From NCBI GenBank assembly GCA_963971305.1, contig OZ020305.1, forward strand, positions 3,133,001 to 3,197,000: a stretch of DNA of 64,000 bases. The letters are read 5' to 3'. Under the pieces are notes generated by a model. The model ran no database searches and was not told where the DNA came from. It worked only from the letters and a program-made list of their open reading frames with translations. The translations under genes and the position numbers were made by a program. Below are positions 34,542-47,426 of the stretch, piece after piece (position 1 is the stretch's first letter; each line of letters begins with the position of its first letter). This DNA is from Arcuatula senhousia (lineage: Eukaryota; Mollusca; Bivalvia; Mytilida; Mytilidae).

Positions 34542-35053
34542 CTATGAATTTTCTCCAGAACTTTCTACGTCCTTTATTGTTTCTTGTTTGTCTTCCTCTG
34601 TATTAGAAGCTGGACTGTTTATTTTCAAATCTTGAATTTGATTGTCCGATTCGTTTGAATCCGTCCCACATGTTTCGTTCGGGGACGATTTCTTAATTTT
34701 AGCGGGCGAATGTTTACTCCATGAACTGTCACGTGATTCATCGTCACTATTCAATATGACCTTGACTGTTTCTTCCCCAGCCGAATGTGCTGCTGTAACG
34801 TCATTTTTAAGTTCTTCAAGGTCACGTTTTAATTTCGCTCTTCTGTTCTGAAACCAAGTTATCACTTGGGCGTTCGTTAGTCCTAAATTTTGTGCTATTT
34901 CGTCCCTATCTGCCGGTGTTAAATATTTTTGATACAGAAACCTTTTTTCAAGTTCATATATTTGTTGGTTTGTGAAAGCTGTTCGAGATTTTCTTCTTTT
35001 CTTCGGGGGTTGATGTTTTCCGAAAAGTGCGGCCTGTTCTCTTCTTTTGGCAT
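34542..35053 (-). CDS. LBX homeobox protein, exon 2 (homeodomain and C-terminus)
   Basis: This is the terminal coding exon of a two-exon ladybird/LBX gene. The acceptor reads TATATCTTCAG before 35053. The exon opens in phase 1 with a split Asp codon and closes with TAG at 34542-34544. Joined to exon 1 it gives 304 residues. Residues 135-153 read [12 protein letters not shown] then KHQPPKK, a basic linker. The homeodomain is residues 154-213, with F8, L16, F20, W48, F49, N51 and R53 in place. Residue 47 is Thr and 50 is Gln ([15 protein letters not shown]). Thr47 with this helix 3 is typical of the LBX and TLX families. The segment [20 protein letters not shown] is LBX-like. The C-terminal tail is acidic and Ser-rich and ends SSGENS. 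LBX factors are nuclear DNA-binding regulators, commonly repressors, in muscle and neural patterning; the role in this animal is inferred. The neighbouring + frame at 34642-34851 is a shadow. Confidence 0.97.
34862..35053 (-). other. Start of the homeobox region and acceptor side of exon 2
   Basis: This part of exon 2 holds the pre-homeodomain basic linker and most of the homeodomain, through V198/I199; helix 3 continues below 34862. A reading that begins at an internal Met would miss it. The correct frame enters by splicing at 35053, not at an ATG. Confidence 0.9.
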
Positions 35054-35119
35054 CTGAAGATATAAAATTAAATGGTATTTATAGAAAAATAACTAGGAAG
35101 TATTGTCAACGGCTTAGAC

Positions 35120-35225
35120 TCTCTGCATCTTAACATGATACAGTACATACGAGAACACGATGAGACATGGTGCATAGTACACAAAAAACATGGAGCACAG
35201 TGCACAAGAATACACGAGTGTTGAA
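35120..35225. repeat. Short near-tandem repeat of ACATGGTGCATAGTACACAA type
   Basis: CATACGAGAACACGATGAGA, CATGGTGCATAGTACACAAA and CATGGAGCACAGTGCACAAG show two to three related units of about 30 bp. Confidence 0.5.
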
Positions 35226-35424
35226 AAAAGTTGGAATTATATTTAGGTTTAAAATTTAATTCTTTATTTTATTTTATGAATGAAATAAATATAACAAATA
35301 TGTTAAAACAGAAATTAAGCTTTTTCTAAAAAGTTCTATTTTCAGGGGAGATAATTGGCGGGAAACTGTGTGACAAATTTTTATATAGAAATGTGTAGGA
35401 AAAATTAGTTTTTCTTAAATATCT

Positions 35425-35725
35425 TAAAAAGAAGGTCCGTGACCCCAAGTTTTTATCATGTTTTTTAGTAGATAGTATATGCGGCTTGTCATTTGTGAAA
35501 TATAATTAAAATCTGATGGGTTTCCAGCTCACAGTGATGCTAAATAACTCTTTTCCCTTTATAATCTATTGGAAAAACGATCCCTAGGCAACCAACTTCG
35601 CAAGGTCATAAATCTGTAAAAAGGTCCGTGACCCCCAATTATTTTTGCATTTTTTAAATGTTCTGTTATCAAAGTTTAATTCTGCAAAATTTAACAAAAA
35701 TCTGATGGATTTTTCATATACACCC
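35425..35725. repeat. Two-copy tandem repeat, period about 185 bp
   Basis: AAGAAGGTCCGTGACCCCAA (about 35430) and AAAAAGGTCCGTGACCCCCA (about 35617) each precede a T-rich segment, and later an AAAATCTGATGG and TTT segment. The order of landmarks is the same in both units. Confidence 0.7.
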
Positions 35726-38700
35726 GAACCACCTTAAACAAGAAACTATATGTTTAGCGTCGATAGCGTCCAGAATTATGTTGACCATAACATAATCTAA
35801 AATAGGGTTAATGCATATGATATGGGATCTTATGTACGTTTAGTTTATGTACGTCTTTTTAAAGATTTCCAACAACTTTCCTTTTAATCCATTAGAAAGT
35901 TATAAAACAAGACCATATTTATGACATATGGACCATCTGCTAATTTATTTGCACTTGCCCAAAAATCTTCAATGCTAATGCAATTCCTGTGTAAATGCAA
36001 TAAAATTTGACAGCATCGTTTACCTCTTGTGAAAATCAAAAACCTTAAAAAGTCACAACAGGTTCGGGATCACACGTGTGGTACTAGCTTGTCCCAATTA
36101 CAATAACGAGAGTGAAATTAATTTTTGTATGTGTACTCTTGTCACATCAAATAAGCGTTAATTTTCTTTGTCCAGTCGGTCTGAACATTAATGCAAAGTA
36201 GCGGAGCATAAAAAGATAAATTAGCTTTTTTATGTCATATTAGGAAAAAAGTGGTTGTGAAAATGTCACAAGTGGACCAAGTTGAAACATTAAGTATCTT
36301 TACTTAGTCTTTGCTTGTCGGGTTCACGTGGGTACGATTAGCTTAAATTCTCATTTATGTCAAATTAGAAAAATCATATATTCAAATGAAAGAGTATATC
36401 CTCGGTATTATTTAACACAATTTGACAATAATTGCATCAATTTAAGTTTGAATTATTTAAAGTTTACATTACATATATATATTAGTAACCTTCAAACGTA
36501 TCTTAATTATTGCATGGGCATTTCCTGGAATAAATCCATTCCAAAATTTTAACAATGTTTTCACATAAAAATTATAAAAGTAAAAGCTGAAATAAACGGA
36601 AAACACCAAAAAATAATAAATAAGCATGCCTCGAGACATATCCATTTTCAGGAGGTGGACATTAAAGGAATTAATAGGTTCGGAGTTGCTATAAAAAACA
36701 ATGGCTACAATTTTTCACGTGCACTATTCTGTAACACATTATTTAAAAAAAAAATACATATAAAAATCAGTTAGGACTGATTAATAGTGTAGAAAATTAT
36801 CCGCTCCATATAAGAACAATTGATTTAATCTCATTGAATATTTTAGATTCTAACACATTTATTACTACAAAACGTTTAGCAAGATACAGATGGATCCACC
36901 TTCCCCTACAAACAAAATCATCTTAAGAGGTCAGGACCATTGCGGTGAGTGCGTTAGTTTATTTTCTTTTCATCATTGAATGCAAATTAAATGCAAGATA
37001 TTCAACTCGGATAGCAGTCTACTTAGAAACAAAAAAACAAATGCTCAAAGATTTCAAAAGCATGTAACGTTATACACATTCATAATTAAACATGATTAAT
37101 GGACGTTTTATTTCGTAACAAGAAGAAAACAGTATAAATCAAAACGAGAAAGACTTGTGGTCGAATTAATTAACTTATAAAGAACATTGTCTTGTCAGGT
37201 ATTAATTATAATCCACAAAAAGCGAAATAAAAACATACTTGAAATGCAGTACTGATTGCGCCCTAAATTATAACGAAATAGGCACGTTCGAAAGAATAGT
37301 TTGAAATCGCGATAATTTTAACTTTTAACTACTTGACATTGAAAAGGGGCATGCATTTTTAAAAAAGGAAAAAAAAAGTTTTTTTTTTTTTTAGAAAACT
37401 AGATGAATAAAAATTGAGAACGGGGAAATATAGTCATATAAAACATAAAATAAAAAGAACAGTTCTAATAAACGGCTATTTCTTAATGATGAATTAAAAA
37501 CATTAAAGTTTTATGTCCAACTCTCTTGCAATTTTTCCCATGATTATAATGATAATGGATGGAGAAATACTTTAAATCCCAACTTTTTTTAATTGGAGAA
37601 CATAACGTTTTAAAATTTAAATGGCGGGAAATCTTGCATGGATATTTACTTTCTACGTTCGTGCAAATTTAGCCGTTCTTGATGACCGGGACTACGAATC
37701 GGAGAAAAAAAATAAATGTTGCACTTTTGTATGTATATATGTTTTGTTTTCTACCTAAGAATCACAAATCATTGATCACACATTGAATTGCACGACCCAC
37801 CTTTGCTTAATACGGAAAATAAATTATTCTAATTGGAGTTCCATCTATCACTCCATCCTCGAGTGGTAGCATCAAAGCATTCCAAAACAAGTTAATTTGA
37901 CCGATGTGTCGCACTGACATCAAATTACAAACGATTTAATCGGAAGAAATTGAATGTTTTACATTTGCCTTGAGCGGAAAATCTGTCTTTGAGAAATCAA
38001 AGTCTTATTAAGATTTTAACTAAAAAAATTGCCGATTTGACACGGAAAAGACAATGTTTAGTTGATACATCTTTTGAGGATAAAAACAAGTTACCATTTC
38101 AAGTACATTTGTATTTTGCATTTAAGAAAACGCTAAACAGAGGAATTCACAGAAAGCAATTTGCTTTTATTCATTTATTTTTTGGAAAAAAAACAAGGAA
38201 TTTTCAGACATTTTTTCCCCATTGATTGGAAGTTTTGTCTAACGAATTGTCTTTGAATCAGCATTGACCGAAAATCCTTTAATATTTTATATGATCAAAA
38301 AACGTCATACCATATCGTAGAATTTATTTCATTATTTGCTCTTGAAGGCAAGCAAATGGTTCCTCCAAGGAGGGAAAACACACGTTACAGACGCTATGGG
38401 TTCGCTTCGGTTTCCTCGAGTTCTGATTTCTTAAGCTTATTTACAACGAACACCTGTATTTTTTTTTATATTCTTTTGTATATTATTTCAAAAAAAAACT
38501 TTACTTTTTCGAACGTTTTTTTTTTTTTTATCTTAAGATGCACCAAGTTTTTATGTACGTTAACGAACAACCAGAAAAATAACCGAACTTTCGGAGCCTC
38601 CCACTAACTCCCACCGCGTTCTATAAACCCCTTTACTTACACCTTATTGCCCCCTTAGGCTAGGTAATATGTGGTTTGTAGTATTATGGCTTTTGATGTG

Positions 38701-40375
38701 AACGATTATGTCCTTGTGTGTGACTTTTATCACCTTTGGCTACTAAAAAATAGGATTATATCAGGTCAAACAATATTGCCAAGGGTTATCTACTCCTATG
38801 TCCCTTATGACCCGAACAATTAACTCACGATTTATGGCAAGTCGTTATTTTATGTGTTTATATTCATTTATTTATCTTTAGATCTGGCAACATTTTAGGT
38901 ATAAAACGGGGAGTATGACTTTCATAATAATAAAATGAATTAACATATTTTACCAAAGACAGACCCTTGGTATAGTCCCTTCTTTAAGGTGTAGTTGCAT
39001 GTTTGAAAATCATTTATTATTATTTTTAATTATTTATTTATATATTTATCTATATATCTACTAGTATTTATTGATTTATTAATTTATTTTAAAACGAAGA
39101 GTTTTTCTATTTGTTTTCATCCTGCCTTCAATCTGATCTTCGAGGTGCTCAAATAATTAAGCAAGATGTTCGAATTAATGACAAACTGTCGCTAGATTTC
39201 TTTTAATATTGTACATGTAGCGTATCATATAGTCTTTCCGACTTTCGAAAGATAGCCAACTTTTACACATACATTACATGCAAAAATAGTAAGCAAACAA
39301 CCAGACGTGAAAATGCAAATGGCAGACAAAGTAAGTTTGAAGTAAATTGAAACACTTGAAGATAAGAAATATCGCACTAATTAACATGAATTAAGGATGA
39401 CACTGGGATGACACGTATCTAGAAATTATCAATCAAATGTGTAAACTAATGCACATCATTATAGCAATTGATGGGAACGCCGCTAATTTGACAGCTTCGT
39501 CGCCCCTTGGTAGTTAGTTACGCCATTTCTAGTCCTTTAGCTGTAATTTACATGTACATAAAGTTGGTGAAGTCTAGAGTAGACTGCAAGATGCAAAGAA
39601 CACGCAAATGAGAAAAAAACTAAAAAACATAATGTTATAAAGAAAATGCAATTTAGGAAGTAAAAATGATTCTTATAAATATATTTAAATCGTGTAACCC
39701 TGAACGATTCATTACTTAAACATATATTGTTACCATTTCGTGTTCTTCTAATCTAGCACCATTAAATATGCTAAAATATTTTTGAAAATATTTCAAAAAA
39801 CGTTTCTTCAATATTTTTTATTGATTTGAACGTATATAGTTCGTAAAAATTAGCTTTGAATTGGTTGGAATTCAGAACTGAGCCTTTATATTCCTCTCCT
39901 TAAAACATATAATGGATATATCAATTATAAGTAATATCAGATTTTTTCATTCAAGCAAGTAAAAAAAAATAAAAATATTCTTCCTTGACCACATGAACAG
40001 AAAAGCAAAATTATTGCCAAAAAGCTTTTCAAAACAAAACTCAGCATTTATTCATGAAAAAATAATTAGCATTTTTCTTAATACAAACTAAGTATGTATT
40101 TTTCTTGAAATTCTAAATAAATAAAATATGTCTTTATTTACTGTTATCAAGCACTTTCAAGAAAAGGGAACGCGAGTCCAAAACATATTCACATATACTT
40201 AATGCATATACGGAATCTAAAGATTGACATTAATTTATGATTTTCAAAAATTATATATTTTGGTTCTTTAAAAATATATTTCATATTGTCCACATAAGTT
40301 TATTGCAAATCCAAGGTTTTGTCAAGCAACTTTATAAATAAGTCTATTGACAATTATTTAAACTATATTTCTAAA
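35726..40375. other. LBX intronic sequence without recognised features
   Basis: AT-rich DNA. The 37640-37930 and 39440-39540 segments are less AT-rich than their surroundings and could be examined as conserved non-coding elements. No coding exon was found; the frames at 36328, 37989 and 38356 have no known domain. Confidence 0.4.
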
Positions 40376-40379
40376 ATAA

Positions 40380-40610
40380 AATCTATTTCAGGATTATTTT
40401 TGAGGGGTCGGTGAAATCTTAAATATGAAATAAAAAGACAGGACAGAGCTTTGAGATAAAAAAAGGCATGATGCAGGATGCAGCTTTGGCTGAAAAATTT
40501 ATGGTTGATATTAGAAAAAAATGCGCGCGCCAGCGTGTGCGAAAAAAATCCATGTTCCGAGTTTTTCACACAAAAAAGTCAGGGCTGGATAAAATATCCA
40601 TAGTCTCAGC
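40380..40610 (-). repeat. Dispersed repeat (inverse of 27385-27495)
   Basis: TTATTTTTGAGGGGTCGGTG, GGCATGATGCAGGATGCAGC and an AAAAATGCGCGCGCCAGCGT segment followed by GATAAAATATCCATAGTC. The end is the reverse complement of the start of 27385-27495. Confidence 0.5.
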
Positions 40611-40689
40611 TACAAATGTTGTAACAAGTTATTGCAAATTCTAGCGTTAACATGCGAAGCGATGTCAGACACATTAAAGTAACACCTTC

Positions 40690-40910
40690 TCTTATAAATC
40701 TAATAAATGTACGCTGATTACGTCACTAATTACCGTTTAGATATGTCAAACATGGCCGCTAATGACGTTGTCATTCATCGGTCTAATGACCCGACTGACC
40801 GCATATCTTTGACCAGGGAATCACTTGTCTATTATTTCAAAATCTACCGAGGCATGGTTAATCTATGTCCTAATGAGCTTGACCCATCAAAACGTTTATG
40901 CAACTAATAG
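40690..40910 (+). other. Higher-complexity intronic segment, unassigned
   Basis: A 66-codon + open frame (40707-40907) contains MAANDVVIHRSNDPTDR. The segment has balanced composition compared with its AT-rich surroundings and contains ATTACGTCACTAATTACCGT. It may be a conserved regulatory element, a repeat or a chance frame. No domain was recognised. Confidence 0.25.
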
Positions 40911-42379
40911 CTCTTTGTTTGTAATTTATGGGACGCAAGTGTTAGGTTACTGACGGGCAATTATCCGGCAGTTTGCTGCACAATATCTTGTTTAGAAATC
41001 GAAGATCCAATTGTCAAAACACTCGAATTACTTGGAGAACAAATTGTAATTTACAATATTGATATTCTTAGGTCAGAAATTGTTTGTACGCGCACCAAAG
41101 TTAGTCTTTGTGTAGAATCTAAATTTCCAAAACAGTTTTTATAGTTAATAATGAAAAATAGATGCATTGAAAAAAATCTTTAGAAAACAACACGTTTTAC
41201 AAGAGTTTATAACCTGTTCCGCCAACATTCGAAAGCTGTTATTTTTGCTTCTCTGTGAATTTTAATCTTGTTTTTTTTTTTTTTTTTTTGTATATTGATA
41301 ATAGATCTGAGATTAATTTACTAACTAACTTTTCTAATTTCATTGTGATTGCTAGGGACCGACCTTAACTTGCATTTTTCTCCACGTTGAAACTTCGATA
41401 TTACTTAATATCAAGAACAACATTGAAAACTTTTTTTCGATGATGATTTTGTGTCATGTATACTTTGTATTGGGTTGTATAAGTTGCTGATGCATGTACA
41501 TAACAATGAAAAAAAAATCTCCTTAAATATTGATATGCATGTTACAACATGCCTGTTCTCTGCTGATATTTAGAAGCTATTTAGCTAATTGTTTTAAATT
41601 GATGAGAAGCTCCTCCTAAATGAACATCTTATTCAGACTCTGACAAGTTCTATTACATTTATCATAATTTTACAGACAGATTTCATTCCACGGACGTGCC
41701 CATGCTGTGCCAGAACACTCACATTTCAAACCTCTTTGTTCAAGATCTTAACATCTTCTTTCTTTCACGAAATAAATATAAAATTTATGAATGGATTATA
41801 CTGTTTGTTTTAATCGTTTTGTTGCGAATAAAAAAAATGAATTATTAAAAATGTATTTTGTTTTAGAAAAGGCAGTGTAAAAGATCCAGACTATGTAATT
41901 TAGATTATGACTGAAATTTATTATCGACAATAACAAACGTTTTTTTCTCTCCAAGTATATCATGTATATTTCAAAAATAGCCCAGACACTTTTCTGCTGT
42001 CGCGGGAAACATGTAAAAGGTGTTTGCATTCTCGATATTCCCGAACTTCGCAAGCTAAAAAAATCCTTATAGATCTCGGGAACAAAATCAGTACTAGTAT
42101 TCAGTACACCAAAGACGATCACTGTCAAAACGATAAAGAACTCATTTTCTCCGGTGAGGTATGCATTTCCTTCTATACGGGGAGGTTGCTGCTAGCATGC
42201 TCCTATATCCTCTTCTGAAGATTTGTCTTATTGGACTATTATTGTAAGAATGAAGTGAACATTTCTAGTTCTAAATTCTAACAAACTCATGTAATTTTAG
42301 CACAATATAAATTATATGCAAATATAAAACAATTAAACTCTTTAGTTTTCAATAATTCCGGTGCATATAAATGTATGTC
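40911..42379. other. LBX intronic sequence, no gene seen
   Basis: AT-rich DNA with a T run near 41268-41290. No element ends or exons were recognised. Confidence 0.4.
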
Positions 42380-42570
42380 ATACCCATAGGCAGAATTTTC
42401 TTTAAAAGGGGGGGTCGATTGAGGGTTCGATTTTCAAAATATTCCTTTTTTAATAGTGCTAAACCAAATTTCAGCTTGTTTTTACCTATATTTTTCTTTT
42501 CTTTTTTGCCCTAGGGGGGTTCATCCGAAACCCTCGACCCCCCCCCCCCCCTCCCCCGGCTACGGGTATA
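42380..42570. repeat. MITE-like dispersed repeat with poly-C
   Basis: TCATACCCATAGGCAGAATT at the left and CTACGGGTATA at the right form short imperfect inverted ends. Between them are a G run and a run of about 14 C at 42539-42552. This suggests a short dispersed element; no target duplication was established. Confidence 0.4.
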
Positions 42571-42689
42571 TATGGACATGATGAGTAATCTCCCCTGTTC
42601 TTTGATGTTAAAATTTACGCGGGAAAACTTGTCTGATGAATAAACATATTATTTCCCATCATGAGCCTACTGGGGGCAAGGAGAATTGT

Positions 42690-42830
42690 AGAAATAGAGG
42701 AAAATAGAAATAGAAATAGAAATAGAAATTCTTTATTACCAATCATGGGGCCTTGAAGCCAAATGTACAATGACATATTACAATGATTTAGACATTTATA
42801 TAACAAATACAATCATCATGTTATAAAATA
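42690..42830 (-). repeat. LINE 3' end with (TTTCTA)n tail
   Basis: The run AAATAGAAATAGAAATAGAA precedes ATTCTTTATTACCAATCATG and GGGGCCTTGAAGCCAAATGT. The arrangement parallels 46160-46215, which belongs to a LINE fragment on the minus strand. Microsatellite tails of this type mark 3' ends of non-LTR elements. Confidence 0.55.
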
Positions 42831-43169
42831 TTCCAACAATGTGAATTATTTTGAATATAAAATAATATGTAGAACCAGGCATGTACAGAATTCTGCAACA
42901 ACAAAAAAGATGAAAAAAAACCAAAAAAAAACAATATGTTTGTGTGTGAGAGCTTTTCCCGTGGATCAAGCATAAAAACAAGGCATCCGAAAAAAAAAAC
43001 AAAAAAAAAAAAACCCAAAACAATTAAACAAAAATAATTGTCAATAATCAATAATTGTAAGTAATCAATATAAATGGGAGGTTATATTGAGTAGCCTCCC
43101 CTTGTATGATAAAGTTATAGAGGAAAATATGTGAAAAAGAATATATAAAATTCAAAAATCTACATTAAG

Positions 43170-44827
43170 TCAACAAAACGTTTATTTAATAATGAGGATA
43201 TTAGATTTGTCTATGGTAGCTGCGTTTTGCTGTCTTAAAATTGTAAATAAAAAAACAAGAGCCACAAAATAAGAGCACCTAGATACATGCAGTGTACTTG
43301 TTCAGCTTTGTTTAATCTGTAATTGTTTTTAGTTTAAGTATTAGATAGAAAGCTAATAAGTCCATTATCATTAACAGAACCAAAAATAAATTAAAAGAAA
43401 CAGACAATGAAACAAATACACCAACAAAAAAATGTCTGAGTTAAGCATTTTCTAAATACCAACATCACCTTTCAGTCAAATATAAAAAGCTGAGACTAAT
43501 AAATATCAATATATTTATAATAATGAAAGGTTGCATAGCATGTATGCTTTTAAACGATCGTATGTCGATTCGGGAGGGTTAATTACGTTCACAAAATGAA
43601 AAAGAAACATCCTAACAACAGTCTAAGTATTAACATCAAAGGCTCGGTGGGATGTAATTTTCCGCAGTTTCGCTGATGACTTTTACATCCTCTTATATAC
43701 GGTGATATTCGCGCCATTTTTGCCGCACTCCACGAGCCATCATTTCTGCATGGGCGATCAAACCTTGTAAAAAGTAACTTATGAACCATATGAATTCCCC
43801 TGTCGAACAGCTATGAAACATTCTTTAATTACTTTTCTGAAAAGTTCTTTCTCAGAAAAAAAGAAGATTTTTTATAGTTATAAAAGTACAAAACATGCTA
43901 AATAGGATCGCCAGTCTTTAACAATATATGCCTGCAGCATGTATTATACCCTATTTATGAATATGTGTATACTTCTATTTAACCAGGAAACTGCCATTAG
44001 ATAGGGTTACCCTTTTGAACCATCAGCGACTTTATGTTATGATTTACCATTAGGAAGTCAAAATTATAGAAAGAACTTGTGCCCCAACAGCTCAAAAGGG
44101 GAAGCCACCAGAGAAGTGTAGTGCAATACAAGTAAAGAAACCTTTATATTAAACTATTTATAATCTTTCTTTCTGCGGTTTTAGTGCTATGTAGAACTAG
44201 TAGAAGGGCAAAAATGGTAGAAACACCCCGAGTATTTACGCAAAAAATGATTTACAAACGTTCATTGTTTTATTGTAATAGTTAGTTTAGATATTTGGTT
44301 TAACACTTACTTAAAGATTGTGTATTCAGTAGTAAAACATTTAATTATATCAAAGAAAACCGCGACCATAAAAAGAAAGAGGAGCCAAACAAAACTGATG
44401 GGTAGACGGAACCATATTGTTCTCAATGTGTGTAAAAAGGTTATAAAGTAGCTAATAGATTTCTATCGGCTTAGAAATGACATTAATAGTTAAGCTAGTA
44501 TAACTTGGAGAAGTTTTCATTGGTATTTTATTGTCTTTTAAATGTCTTATGGATCGAAATGAAACTTTTTAAAGCAATTTTGGAAACAAAAGCATTCATG
44601 CAAGTATTATTTTTTCTTATTTTGATAACAAAATACATATGCTTTTAAGATCTTTCAGTCGAAAAAGAAGAAAAGTGAAGATTATATTGACCACGAACAT
44701 TACAACTAACATGACTAATATCAACAATTGCATGGTCAAACATCCAAAACGTTCGACATGCTGTAATAATTTATTGGCCTTTTTTATCTATTTGGCAGTC
44801 ATTTTTTTGTAAAATTTTCAACACTGC
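43170..44827. other. LBX intronic sequence, no gene seen
   Basis: AT-rich DNA without recognised coding exon or repeat ends. Confidence 0.35.
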
Positions 44828-44836
44828 AGGAAAAAG

Positions 44837-45996
44837 GGCATACTGTAAAACATGGTATGGTACGGTGGTATGGTACGTGGTATGGTACGATGGTATGGTA
44901 TAAATTTTGTCATACCATGGTACGGTGGTATGGTACGATGGTATGGTATCATGGTATGGTACGAATTTTCATACCATGGTATAAAGTCTATGGTATGGTA
45001 TGGATTTGAAATTTCTTTTTTCTAAAGTAAAAACATGTAATATAACTATATTTTTATTTTCATTAACATTATGTTAAACTATAGTATACCTCCTTATATA
45101 AAGCATCGTTATTATATATTTAATTTTTAAAAATCTAGTTTAGATTTTAAAGTAAAATGATGATGATGATAAATCACTGTTTTAATTGTTCTTGTTTGTT
45201 GCATGTCCATAGGACGCTACTCAGTAAAACATGTGTTAATTTTTTATCACACTACCTAGATCAAGATTAAGATTTACTTTCATTTTCTTTTATCTTAACA
45301 GATTTATTGTAAAGTAATCCTGTATTCTGCTTAAATTACCATCATTCCAACAATAAAATGTCACATCAATTTAAAAATAAACTTTTTTGTTTTGCGTTAA
45401 TGATATCATACCGTGGCAGATTTGATGATAAGATACTTATAATTGCTTAAAAGAAACTTTTTCTCATAAAGTCCCTCGAAACCTCTCTATTTATAGTTAG
45501 TGTATTGTATACAAACACATTTTTATTCAAAACATAATTTTCTCTTATCTTCTGAATCTAAAATATTACACAGTTTTCTATAATGCTTATATTTTATAAA
45601 GTGGATCAAGAAATTATTGAAAGTGGGGAGTTCCACTAACAGTCCATTGAGAAAGAAATGGGGTTTCCAGTCTAATTTTGTCAAAATCTACACCAAAATA
45701 ACAAAGTCTTCGGAAGTACCAGTTGAAACCTTTGTGTGCTTAATCTGTATTATAATCAAACAATATTATTATAAACATGAAATTACATTTACTATTTCAT
45801 CTTTAAAAAGTTTTTAAATCCATACTATACCATATGGTATTAACAACCCTATACCATGGTATGAAAACTCATACCATACCATGATACCATACCATCGTAC
45901 CATACCACCGTACCATGGTATGGCAAAATTTATACCATACCATCGTACCATACCACATACCATACCGCCGTACCATACCATGTTTTACAGTATGCC
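44837..45996. mobile_element. Foldback element with GGTATGGTACG arms and 9-bp duplication
   Basis: The left end GGCATACTGTAAAACATGGT and right end ACCATGTTTTACAGTATGCC are exact inverses. The arms (44837-45010 and 45826-45996) consist of GGTATGGTACGGT-type units interrupted at the same place by TATAAATTTTGTCATACC. AGGAAAAAG flanks both ends (44828-44836 and 45997-46005), a perfect 9-bp target-site duplication. The 0.8-kb centre is AT-rich and lacks a transposase, so the element is non-autonomous. It lies in the LBX intron. Confidence 0.93.
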
Positions 45997-46159
45997 AGGA
46001 AAAAGATGTGAAGCTATATGTACATTGTAAACAATTGTCGTATAATGATAATGTTATATTTTAGTACTTGTTCTATGAGCAAAGTTTTTAAGAATAAATC
46101 ACATTATGATGTAGAAACGTTAAAGATATGGGAAACGACTAAAGTTTATCTAATCTATA

Positions 46160-46850
46160 GAACAGAACAGAACAGAATTTTTATTTGGTCTAAAATCCAA
46201 ATACAGGATTGTTACCAATACAATTACAATTATATACACATACAAACATACAAACTAGTGATTAAGACACATGCCACATTATTATCTGTATAACAAAAGA
46301 TATATATATATATAATTTACCAGGTTTGATTAGTAAGTTTGTGTATTGATATTTAACGTATATATCTAATATATTATTGGAGGAGGTGGTGCAAAATAAA
46401 TGAATGAATAAATACAATTATATGTTGGACTACTACTATGCACTGCAGTTATTAAGTAACTCAAATCTCCTTTTATACATTTGATTAACACCTATTACAA
46501 TGACTTTTACAATATCATAATCTTTACAATTGAATAAAAATTTAAATCTAGCATCTGAATCAAAATTAACAAAAGAGGGGCAAATATCACATATATCTGT
46601 GAAAAGTTTTTCTCTAATGTTATTTAATGAAGTACAAGTAATTAAAAAATGAGATTCATCTTCTACTCCTGACTTACATAATGGACATTCCCTATTTACT
46701 AGTGGGGTTTTAGTGTGACGCCCAACTTCTATTGCAAGTTTACTATTGCTTAATTTAATTTTTGTAAATGTTTTAACTATATCTCTGTCTATATCCAATT
46801 TTAGATATGTATCTATTTCTATATGAAATGAAGCGTGAAATGTGCGATAA
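46160..46850 (-). pseudogene. LINE ORF2 C-terminus and 3' end
   Basis: The minus-strand reading gives SFHIEIDTYLKLDIDRDIVK, LAIEVGRHTKTPLVNRECPL and CKSGVEDESHFLITCTSLNN, ending near 46436. The C-x2-C-x8-H-x4-C finger (CPLC, H, C) with a following hydrophobic tail is typical of the C-terminus of many LINE RT proteins. A CAGAACAGAACAGAATTTTT run at about 46163-46185 is the likely 3' tail in minus orientation. The RT core is missing, so the copy is 5'-truncated and not functional. Confidence 0.75.
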
Positions 46851-47414
46851 TATCCTAGCTTCAGAAATATACATCATAATATCCCGAGCTCGTTACAGAA
46901 GCGGCTCGTTGAGTGACAACCTTTGATTTTCCCCTTTACGTTGAAAAGATATTTGTACTTTGCGTGGAACGTTTTGAATCAGACGTTTAATATGTTTTCC
47001 AAATTTCATGTATTTCTAACGAGGTATAGTTTGTTACCGTGAGGTAATCAATCTTGTCGTTTAAAGACTTTTATTTGGTTACAAAATGATTTCACAGACT
47101 CGTAAGTCTATTAGATGGTATAACCGCATATTAATATTCTTGTAAAAAATTACTTAAATCTGGAAATATTGCTTATTACTATGGTTAGTTGCATCTAAAA
47201 TTTTAACTTGTTAGGAACATAAGTATACAAATAAAATATGTATCTATGTAGACGATGGTCATCTAAATGGATATGTGACAATGAAAGCAAGGCAGAAGAA
47301 TTTTGCTTTTTAGTGATTTGAAAATATATATGCATGCATACATCAAATATTCTAAGTTGATATCAGGTGCATGTTCATGTACTTCTACTCATTGAAAAAA
47401 TAATGAAATCATTA
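46851..47414. other. LBX intronic sequence, no gene seen
   Basis: AT-rich DNA, ending in a C run (47415-47426). Confidence 0.35.
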
Positions 47415-47426
47415 CCCCCCCCCCCC

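Noticed and set aside
34642..34851. Plus-strand frame of 69 codons inside LBX exon 2
   Set aside because: A shadow of the minus-strand coding exon.
42415..42440. tRNA B-box-like string GGTTCGATT
   Set aside because: No cloverleaf can be built around it; it belongs to a G-rich dispersed repeat.
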